This document shows positions 1 through 4,547 of a stretch of 5,881 nt of DNA, in pieces; position 1 is the first letter of the stretch; each line of letters opens with the position of its first letter. The position numbers and the translations under genes were made by a program. Under the pieces are notes generated by a model. That model was not told where the DNA came from. It searched no databases and saw only the letters and a program-made list of their open reading frames with translations. This stretch comes from MESE01 sp036675035 (GTDB taxonomy: Bacteria; Pseudomonadota; Gammaproteobacteria; Burkholderiales; Burkholderiaceae_D): NCBI GenBank assembly GCA_036675035.1, contig JAKFFO010000077.1:1-5881 (forward strand), in the 5' to 3' direction.

Positions 1-138
1 GGTGATGTCAGGGCTGTCTTCGATACGCAAGAGCGCGCATCCTGGTATGACAGCGGCCAGTGGTAAACCTTTTCGCCGGCACTTTGGATAAAGGGCCGTG
101 GAAAAAGCGGGTGCGATAGCCGAAATTGCGCTACACAC
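1..138 (-). CDS. possible partial small ORF after the primase, runs off left edge
   Basis: I do not recognise this product. A GTG codon at 138-136 lies eight bases after the primase stop and is preceded by AGGA at a spacing of six bases. That SD overlaps the primase stop codon, as in a tightly packed operon. The frame stays open for all 46 codons to the window edge and begins MCSAISAIAPAFSTALYPKC. It contains three cysteines and no recognisable domain. Against it, the start is not ATG, and the opposite strand is also open in register for its first 21 codons, ending in a TAA at 64-66. That could instead be the C-terminus of a rightward gene converging on the primase. The two readings cannot be separated from this window alone. 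Confidence 0.3.
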   Translation of the reverse strand, partial: MCSAISAIAPAFSTALYPKCRRKGLPLAAVIPGCALLRIEDSPDIT

Positions 139-146
139 CCAAAGTC

Positions 147-1163
147 CTATGCCGCCTGCCGCATGTTTTCGATACGCGAACACCAGACATCGGCCCAGTC
201 GCTTCCCGCATGGCGCGGTACAAAGACCTCGACCTGCCTACGGTCGGTTTTTCTCTCTTCTTTCTTCAAGCGCCGGGCCAGGGAAAATGCGCATGCCTGT
301 CCGTCGTACTCGGCGTTGGCATCGTTGTCGGAATAGATGCAGATGCGGCACACCGTCTCCGGAAGCCACAGTTTTTCCATGTTCCCCGCGCTGATCGCCG
401 CCCATACCGGCTTGCCGGTAGAGAGGTGAATGGCGAGCGCGGTTTCGATGCCTTCCGCGATGGCCAACTCTTCGGTCGCTTCAAACAACCTGACCGCAGC
501 GCCGTTGATGCCGGCCGATAGCACTTTCTTCGCATCGCGTTGCAGTGCCTTGCGACCACCTTCCAGGTAAGTGCGATGGAGTGTTACCGCCTGCCCATCC
601 GGCCCTTGAATGCAGGCCAGCATGGCCGGATACTCGGCGACTTTGCGCGATGTGCCAGAGGCATCCTTTTCGTAATAGCCGAGGGCGGGATGGAACCGCA
701 ACACCTTGGGAAGGTCGACGAGCGACAGACCCCGATTGCACAAGTAGCGGTCGACTTCATCGCCTTGGGTCACGGGTCGTGCTTCATCCCATATCCGCTT
801 TGCCAGCTTCTTCATCCTGTCGGCAGACGGTTCGTCCGACCGGACGCGCGATTGAACGGGTATCGGCGCCGCACTGCCGACACATTCCTCCAGTCGCTTC
901 AATACCGTCACAAAGTCCCAACCCCGTACTCCCTGAAGCAGCTTGAGGCCGCCACCCGGTCCGCAGCCGCGGCAGTGGTAATTGCCTTCGCCGTACTTGT
1001 CGGTGTATTGAAAACGGTCGTGACCGCCGCACAGCGGACAAGGCTGGTTGCGCTTGTTGAGGATCTTCTCGTCGACGCCGAGCGTCCGCAGAAGATCAGT
1101 CCATCGGCCATGTGCGCGCCGCTTGATTTCAGCAACGCGTGCTTCAAACGCATGGCTGTCCAT
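147..1163 (-). CDS. P4-type zinc-finger / Toprim primase-like protein (DUF7146-type)
   Basis: Predicted 338-aa DNA primase of the mobile-element kind, likely making primers during replication or after conjugative transfer of the element. Near the N-terminus is a P4-alpha-type zinc ribbon: CPLCGGHDRF supplies two cysteines (about residues 42 and 45) and NYHCRGCG supplies two more (64 and 67). The middle, about residues 115-225, resembles the DUF7146 linker found in such primases. A Toprim core follows, with the acidic motif AEGIETAL (E237) and the metal-binding IYSDNDANA (D279, D281). The C-terminus carries the usual DWADVW-type tail. There is no helicase domain, unlike the much longer phage P4 alpha protein, so a helicase would have to come from elsewhere. 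I chose the ATG at 1163 because GGGAGG sits five bases before it. The GTG at 1166 would be too close. Start and upstream stop overlap as TGATG. The family assignment is secure; the exact role in the element is inferred. Confidence 0.9.
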   Translation of the reverse strand: MDSHAFEARVAEIKRRAHGRWTDLLRTLGVDEKILNKRNQPCPLCGGHDRFQYTDKYGEGNYHCRGCGPGGGLKLLQGVRGWDFVTVLKRLEECVGSAAPIPVQSRVRSDEPSADRMKKLAKRIWDEARPVTQGDEVDRYLCNRGLSLVDLPKVLRFHPALGYYEKDASGTSRKVAEYPAMLACIQGPDGQAVTLHRTYLEGGRKALQRDAKKVLSAGINGAAVRLFEATEELAIAEGIETALAIHLSTGKPVWAAISAGNMEKLWLPETVCRICIYSDNDANAEYDGQACAFSLARRLKKEERKTDRRQVEVFVPRHAGSDWADVWCSRIENMRQAA

Positions 1164-1402
1164 CACAACCTCCCTTTGGCCGGCGGTGCAAACGTCAGCA
1201 GCTTCTGAAAGTCAGTGATCCCGCAGCCGTCATCGATGACGCGCAGCATGCCGGATGTTTCGTCATAAGCAATCTCGATGCGCCGCGCGCCGGCACGCCG
1301 GGCGTTTTGCATCAGCTCGGAGATGAGCGTGAACTTGTCGGTGAAGGCATAGCACTGATTGCGTAGCGCGCCTTCCTCATTGATGCGAACCTGTACTTGC
1401 AT
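1163..1402 (-). CDS. truncated GHKL (HATPase_c) ATPase-like protein
   Basis: The 79-aa product begins MQVQVRINEEGALRNQCYAF and carries two ATP-binding motifs of the GHKL fold (Hsp90, MutL, histidine-kinase type). These are an N-box, ELMQNARRAGA (residues 29-39), and a G1-like box, VIDDGCGI (55-62). The G2 box and the rest of the fold are missing: after LLTF (about residue 71) the frame runs into APPAKGRL and stops. From memory, island-borne relatives continue for several hundred residues, so I infer a deletion that fused the 5' end of the gene to the leader of the primase gene. The last codons are themselves the primase SD, and the stop overlaps the primase start as TGATG. Reading through this remnant may therefore drive primase translation. 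The start at 1402 is backed by GGAG at a spacing of seven bases, lying inside a hairpin. ATP hydrolysis by this fragment is unlikely. Confidence 0.72.
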   Translation of the reverse strand: MQVQVRINEEGALRNQCYAFTDKFTLISELMQNARRAGARRIEIAYDETSGMLRVIDDGCGITDFQKLLTFAPPAKGRL

Positions 1403-1407
1403 TTGAA

Positions 1408-1431
1408 TGCTCCATGAATGCAGGCGGAGCA
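1408..1431 (-). promoter_or_regulatory. hairpin sequestering the SD of the truncated ATPase gene
   Basis: In the minus-strand transcript TGCTCC (1431-1426) pairs perfectly with GGAGCA (1413-1408) across a 12-nt loop. GGAG in the second arm is the SD for the ATG at 1402. A 7-bp direct repeat, GCATTCA, also flanks the GGAG (plus-strand TGAATGC at 1404-1410 and 1415-1421). Sequestration would lower initiation unless upstream ribosomes open the stem. The structure is visible; the function is inferred. Confidence 0.4.
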
Positions 1432-1479
1432 CTGCCCCAAGCGGGACCATGCCCGCCATGGATTGGAATAAGGACAACC

Positions 1480-1830
1480 TCAGAGGTTGGCCAGTGATGT
1501 GAACAACTGGCCCGCACGCAGCGCTTTGCCCAGGCTGTGCGTATGGAACTCGTCTGGAAGCATGTACAGTGTGCAGACGGGGTTGTGCTTGTGGTCGAGA
1601 CGCTGGACCTTGAAGCCGACCGGATGCCATTGGATCAGGTAGGCGAGACGATCTGCGCCGGCAATGACGAATTTACGTCCGAGCCGGCCAGTAATGACCT
1701 CGCTTTCCTTCACCAGGAATTCGATGTCTTCCGTCGCACGTACAGTGACCATCGTGCCAAGCTTCTGGCTGTTGTAAGTTGCAGTGCGCACGACGATCTC
1801 CTTGAAAGAGGAACCCTTTCGGGCTCGCAT
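1480..1830 (-). CDS. conserved-looking hypothetical protein
   Basis: I do not recognise a named family. The product is 116 aa from the ATG at 1830. It is soluble-looking and mixed alpha/beta in pattern, with no signal peptide or membrane segment. It begins MRARKGSSFKEIVVRTATYN and its middle is rich in alternating hydrophobic residues (TMVTVRATEDIEFLVK, RKFVIAGADRLAYLIQWHPV). Codon choice and the complementary absence of another plausible frame support it as a real gene. The frame opens further upstream at a TTG (1857), which would add nine residues (MCHCVAHFF), but neither start has a visible SD. Only about 45 bases separate the ATG from the stop of the gene upstream, so translation may depend on coupling to it. 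It lies in the operon between the 192-aa protein and the ATPase remnant, which suggests an element-maintenance role, but nothing more specific can be said. Confidence 0.65.
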   Translation of the reverse strand: MRARKGSSFKEIVVRTATYNSQKLGTMVTVRATEDIEFLVKESEVITGRLGRKFVIAGADRLAYLIQWHPVGFKVQRLDHKHNPVCTLYMLPDEFHTHSLGKALRAGQLFTSLANL

Positions 1831-1875
1831 GAAAAAATGGGCGACGCAGTGACACAAACGCGCTACGCAAAAAAG

Positions 1876-2454
1876 TTACGTAAATAAGTCGCCTTGAACG
1901 GTGCGTTTCTTTATTTGCTCATTGATCCACTGCGGGTTTTTTGCCAATTGGTTTTCGACCCACCCGGGATTCCTGAGAACGGCCTCACGTACCCAGCACG
2001 GATATCGATTGAGCGTGGCGTTCAGCCATGTCTTGACCTGGCTGCGGATCTCATCGCGAATCTCCTCGGCGTCCACGTGCCCGAAGTAAGGCGTCGGCGA
2101 CAAGGGACTGCAACCCACGACTTTCAGGCAATTGACGAATGAGAACGGCCGATTCTCTTTCTCGCGCTCGGTAAAGATCCAGCGCAAGGTGTCGAATTTT
2201 TCTTCGAGTGGCGTTTCCGGATCGCGGAGATCACTCACTTCCTTGAGGAGACGCCAGTGCAGAAACACGATATCTTCTTCGTCCCACTCGACGTCGGAAT
2301 CGTTATCGAGCGCGCCGAGCAGGGCAATGCTTTCGGGACTGGGCCGGATCGACTGCAACAACGTCGATTGGCCGCTGTCGGGCAACTTCTCTCCGAAGAA
2401 AACCTCGGAGAAGGCGGCCGATGGCGTTAGGGATGAACTTGCGTTCAACATCAT
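1876..2454 (-). CDS. hypothetical ICE-type protein with C-terminal P-x-W repeats and clamp-like tail
   Basis: First gene of the leftward operon. The function is unknown to me. The 192-aa product has a Ser/Thr-rich N-terminus, an acidic stretch DNDSDVEWDEEDI (residues 50-62) and a helical middle around LEEKFDTLRWIFTEREKENR. The C-terminus has three consecutive 11-residue units that share basic-x-Pro-x-Trp-Val/Ile: RYPCWVREAVL (150-160), RNPGWVENQLA (161-171) and KNPQWINEQIK (172-182). The protein ends VQGDLFT. QGDLF (187-191) fits the bacterial sliding-clamp-binding consensus Q-x-(S/D)-L-F, although binding is only inferred. GGAGG lies two bases before the first ATG (2454) and five before the second (2451), so the second start, one residue shorter, may be the one used. 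The SD sits in a hairpin at the end of a heavily structured leader. No signal peptide or membrane segment is seen. Confidence 0.75.
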   Translation of the reverse strand: MMLNASSSLTPSAAFSEVFFGEKLPDSGQSTLLQSIRPSPESIALLGALDNDSDVEWDEEDIVFLHWRLLKEVSDLRDPETPLEEKFDTLRWIFTEREKENRPFSFVNCLKVVGCSPLSPTPYFGHVDAEEIRDEIRSQVKTWLNATLNRYPCWVREAVLRNPGWVENQLAKNPQWINEQIKKRTVQGDLFT

Positions 2455-2456
2455 TA

Positions 2457-2476
2457 CCTCCAGAAAAAAATGGAGG
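2457..2476 (-). promoter_or_regulatory. SD-sequestering hairpin of the leftward operon
   Basis: In the leftward transcript CCTCCA (2476-2471) pairs with TGGAGG (2462-2457) across an eight-base loop made of seven T and one C. TGGAGG contains the SD for the 192-aa protein, and its paired arm is an anti-SD-like CCTCC. The T7 run lies directly between the two arms, which also makes the first arm a possible terminator stem (see findings). The pairing is exact; regulation is inferred. Confidence 0.5.
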
Positions 2477-2479
2477 CAA

Positions 2480-2646
2480 TCCGCGCCGCGGAGGGGGCGA
2501 AATGCCCCCGCAGGGTGGAACTACCGGTATAGAACCGGTGCTAATGGGACTGGCTTGACGACACGGCGGATTGAACCGCTTGATCGGTGTGCCAGCTACC
2601 GATCGGAGAAAACTTTCGGCGCGAGACGGGTTTCCCGCTTCGAAAG
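2480..2646 (-). promoter_or_regulatory. tandem hairpin cluster, possible structured RNA leader
   Basis: Six further inverted repeats lie upstream of the SD hairpin. Plus-strand arms are: TCCGC/GCGGA (2480-2484, 2488-2492); GGGGGC/GCCCCC (2493-2498, 2504-2509); ACCGGT/ACCGGT (2523-2528, 2534-2539); GCGG/CCGC (2566-2569, 2576-2579); GATCGGT/ACCGATC (2582-2588, 2598-2604); and CTTTCG/CGAAAG (2613-2618, 2641-2646), which encloses CGGG-TTT-CCCG (2627-2637). The first two abut with no spacer. GTTCAATCC on the minus strand (near 2570) recalls a tRNA T-loop, but no tRNA fold can be completed. Some stems are short and could be chance; the density is what suggests a structured leader. Some repeats could instead be protein-binding operators. 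I do not recognise a known RNA class. Confidence 0.4.
2582..2604. repeat. inverted pair of the GATCGGT motif, candidate operator
   Basis: GATCGGT (2582-2588) and its reverse complement ACCGATC (2598-2604) are separated by nine bases, so the motif centres are about 16 bp apart, a spacing usual for a dimeric regulator. Further copies lie at 2785-2791 (before the rightward gene) and 4068-4074 (upstream of alpA). The binding protein, if any, is unknown; the AlpA-like product is one candidate. Confidence 0.35.
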
Positions 2647-2927
2647 CACTCTTCGATGACGGCGCAAAAAGGCAACGCGCAGCGTGTGCCGACAACGCAG
2701 TGCAACATCACGACAGTATGGTCTCTAGGGCTTGCCTGACTACATTGCAGGGCTAGCTACTGCATGAGCTAAAGTTAATTCCCTGATCGGTCGCAGTCAA
2801 TGCCGTATCCCTGCCTAGCCTGGGCTGATGCCGAAATGGCGCTTGCCGGCGGTCCTTTTCTCGTGGCGAATGCGGTGAGGACATCCGAAGATGGGATCCA
2901 GTCATTGTTAACCAGTGGAGTTCCAAC

Positions 2928-3758
2928 ATGGCAGACACTCAAATCGTCAGAATGGATGAAGGCGCGGTCAATGCGCGTATCCTGGCCAAGGAGGTCAAAG
3001 TCGATTTCAGGCGCGTCGAAGCGGCAAGTGTGAAAATGATGGCGCGTTTCGCAAGCGCCGAAGCGAAGCGGCAGTTCGTGCGCTATTTCAGCACCTTGCA
3101 ACTTAACGCCCATTTTGTATCGGTCATTGCCCGCGCCAAGCTGAAGCCCGAGGATGTCGCGCGCGTCGAATTTCTGCTGCGAGAACAACTCGTATCGGTG
3201 GCCGACGAGCTGAACAAGGGGATCGACGGCGCCGAGGCCCTGTTCAAGGCGAACGGCATTACCCGCGTGGCGACCTACGATACTCTCCCGCTTGAACTCG
3301 AAGTAGGGATCATCTCGTCCAGCGGCCGTCGTTATTTCGAGATTCTGAACAAGCTGGATCAATTGATGCCGATGCTGCAAACGCTGGAAGTTCATGAAGT
3401 GATTACGGCAAGTGATGCGGACGTTCAGCGCGCCGGCTTCAAGCGGTTGATTCGCAATCTGGCAGTGAGTGCGCGCAACATGGCCAGCGGGTTGCGACGA
3501 CGCATGAACGCGCTCGATGCGTTCGAGGCGCAGCGGGAGCGGACGAAGACTGCAACAGACAACGGCGCATCAGATTTGATTGGCAATACAGCGATCACGA
3601 CTGCAGGTGCAGGGCCGGATCGTGGTAACGAGGAAGCACCGGCATTGGCCCGTACTGATGCCGACGCAGAGATATCCGCTGGAAATACGATGGGACAGGA
3701 GCATCCGGATCGAAATATTGCAACGCTGCCGGAACACATGAGCGCCGGTAGGGGATAG
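2928..3758 (+). CDS. ICE-associated DUF1845/AcaB-like protein
   Basis: The 276-aa product has the look of a conserved ICE backbone family usually annotated as DUF1845 or AcaB-like. I assign it by recalled sequence character and cannot confirm the profile. Distinctive stretches are ILAKEVKVDFRRVEAASVKM (residues 18-37), FVRYFSTLQLNAHF (50-63), a helical region ending GIDGAEALFKANGIT, and SSSGRRYFEILNKLDQLMP (130-148). In AcaB-type proteins the role is transcriptional regulation of conjugation genes; whether that holds here is inference. Basic helices near residues 171-193 could contact nucleic acid. From about residue 205 the protein becomes a low-complexity tail of some 70 residues rich in Ala, Gly, Asp, Asn and Thr, probably disordered. 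The ATG is backed by GGAG at a spacing of seven bases. It is the first rightward gene. No neighbour overlaps its 3' end. Confidence 0.72.
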   Translation: MADTQIVRMDEGAVNARILAKEVKVDFRRVEAASVKMMARFASAEAKRQFVRYFSTLQLNAHFVSVIARAKLKPEDVARVEFLLREQLVSVADELNKGIDGAEALFKANGITRVATYDTLPLELEVGIISSSGRRYFEILNKLDQLMPMLQTLEVHEVITASDADVQRAGFKRLIRNLAVSARNMASGLRRRMNALDAFEAQRERTKTATDNGASDLIGNTAITTAGAGPDRGNEEAPALARTDADAEISAGNTMGQEHPDRNIATLPEHMSAGRG

Positions 3759-4202
3759 ACGCTGGATTGGGCGGCGACGCGCTATGCCCGCCGAAATTCA
3801 TCCAAATTTGAAGTGATTTCGCCACAGCACCGGGTATTACTCGTTTCGAATATTGAATTCAATTTCCGCTTGATTTGCGGTGTCATCAGGTCGCATGCAG
3901 TCGCGGCTTCGTCGCAGTCGTTACCTGCCCATTCAGTGCTTCCGATCCACGTTCGTACCATACGGGTACAAGCTAAGGATCGCGACCAGGTTTCCGGAAC
4001 CTTCCTTTATTGATCGTGCCGTGCGCATGTGCTTTTTCATGCGAGCGCGGATCCATTTCTCACTCACACCGATCGGCCGGGAATGCCGTGGTGTGCTATC
4101 GCGCTTTCAACTCCCTACCGGCTATGCGAACTTGACCTAGCATCGCCGCGACTGAGCGGGTCACATTTTTTCATCCGGCATGTGCCGATGAAAGGTTTGA
4201 TC
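3759..4202. other. 444-bp intergenic region without a convincing gene
   Basis: Lies between the DUF1845-like gene and alpA. Short open frames exist on both strands, but none has an SD or a recognisable product. The part around 3795-3880 is visibly more AT-rich than the flanking genes and contains a 12-bp perfect palindrome, ATTGAATTCAAT (3852-3863). Other features are GCAGTCG repeated directly (3897-3903, 3914-3920), a short hairpin GTACC/GGTAC (3955-3959, 3965-3969), AGGTT-TCCGG-AACCT (3988-4002) followed by a pyrimidine-rich TCCTTTATT, ACCGATCGG (4068-4076), and a longer hairpin at 4169-4193. The region probably carries the alpA promoter and operators. The hairpin at 3988 could be a weak terminator for the upstream gene, but its stem is short. 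Confidence 0.45.
4169..4193 (+). promoter_or_regulatory. hairpin abutting the alpA SD
   Basis: TTTCAT (4169-4174) pairs with ATGAAA (4188-4193) and CGGCA (4176-4180) pairs with TGCCG (4183-4187). One unpaired C bulges at 4175, and the tip would open to a four-base loop in RNA. The last three bases of the stem are the AAA of the SD AAAGG (4191-4195). The stem also buries an in-frame ATG at 4188. No T run follows on either strand, so it is not a standard terminator. It may control alpA translation or act as a binding site for the regulator. Confidence 0.42.
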
Positions 4203-4418
4203 ATGTCAACAACGCTTTCGACTAACGTAGCCCTCCCTGAAACCGGATTTTTGCGTCAACCACAGGTATTGAGCTTTATTCCCATTTCAAAGTCGACCCT
4301 ATGGCGGCGCGTGAAGGCCGGGACATTTCCGGCACCGGTGAAGCTTTCGCCATGCGTGACCGTCTGGCGAGTTGAAGACATGCGGCGTTGGATCGCGGAG
4401 CAGGGAACACAGAGTTGA
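4203..4418 (+). CDS. alpA: AlpA-family helix-turn-helix transcriptional regulator
   Basis: The 71-aa product is a typical AlpA/MerR-like winged-helix DNA-binding protein of phages and genomic islands. The core reads GFLRQPQVLSFIPISKSTLW (residues 15-34), then RRVKAGTFPAPVKLSP and VWRVEDMRRWIAEQ. Position by position this is the family pattern: recognition helix around ISKSTLWRRV, a wing with the FPxPVKL motif, and a closing WRVEDMRRWI helix. Phage and island AlpA proteins activate integrase or excisionase genes or regulate element genes; the target here is unknown. The ATG at 4203 is chosen because AAAGG ends seven bases before it. The in-frame ATG at 4188 is buried in a hairpin and would add MKGLI. 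The length is normal for the family. The upstream ACCGATCGG element and the hairpin are plausible autoregulatory sites. Confidence 0.9.
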   Translation: MSTTLSTNVALPETGFLRQPQVLSFIPISKSTLWRRVKAGTFPAPVKLSPCVTVWRVEDMRRWIAEQGTQS

Positions 4419-4547
4419 TTGAGGACGTAGGGACGCGGATGCAGCTACTAATGTCGAAAACACAGTATTTATAGCTCGATTTTGCCTGGCACGCGAAAGG
4501 CCGACACGCGAATATTGGGTGCCCTGTCTACAAGGTGTGTGCCCAAC
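4419..4547. other. alpA to recombinase intergenic spacer
   Basis: This 129-bp gap is AT-richer around 4452-4485 (GTATTTATAGCTCGATTTTG), where a -10-like TATTTA or TATAGC can be picked out, but no good -35 partner is seen. TTGGG (4515-4519) and CCCAA (4542-4546) form a loose inverted repeat bracketing the AAGG (4532-4535) that may serve the next gene. A separate promoter for the recombinase-like gene is possible but not shown. Confidence 0.25.

Larger units (their letters stand above)
2455..2927. promoter_or_regulatory. divergent intergenic control region
   Basis: This 473-bp region has no convincing gene and separates the two divergently transcribed arms, so it should hold promoters for both. 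The left half (2457-2646) is a series of hairpins in the leader of the leftward operon. The right half holds an inverted repeat TAGCT-n8-AGCTA (2754-2771), a near-perfect direct repeat AGGGCT(T/A)GC (2727-2735 and 2749-2757, 22 bp apart, about two helical turns) and a GATCGGT copy at 2785-2791. A weak rightward sigma70-like pair is TTGCAG (2745-2750) with TAAAGT (2770-2775), but the 19-bp spacing is poor. I cannot assign a convincing leftward promoter. The role as a control region follows from gene orientation; individual sites are tentative. Confidence 0.55.

Noticed and set aside
67..146. possible bidirectional terminator after the primase (GGGTG/CACCC)
   Set aside because: The stem is short with internal mismatches and there is no T tract, so it cannot be supported.
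540..1208. 222-aa open frame on the plus strand
   Set aside because: It lies antisense to the primase, whose zinc and Toprim motifs are unmistakable. The product has no recognisable motif and reflects GC-rich codon structure.
2555..2610. possible tRNA (GTTCAATCC T-loop-like sequence on the minus strand)
   Set aside because: The T-stem does not pair with a seven-base loop and no matching acceptor stem is present; it is better read as one of the leader hairpins.
2132..2659. 175-aa plus-strand frame
   Set aside because: It overlaps the 192-aa gene and the hairpin leader, is Ser/Arg-rich and has no SD.
2775..3395. 206-aa minus-strand frame
   Set aside because: It is antisense to the DUF1845-like gene, which has a good SD and family-like sequence.
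3769..3793. possible terminator after the DUF1845-like gene (GGCGG/CCGCC)
   Set aside because: The stem is only five pairs with a 13-base loop and is not followed by a T run on either strand.
3933..4067. 44-aa minus-strand frame from a GTG (MSEKWIRARMKKHM)
   Set aside because: The basic N-terminus looks somewhat protein-like, but there is no SD, the start is GTG and nothing supports expression.
3880..4140. 86-aa plus-strand frame in the gap before alpA
   Set aside because: The composition is Arg/Ser/Phe-rich and not protein-like, with no SD and no recognised motif.
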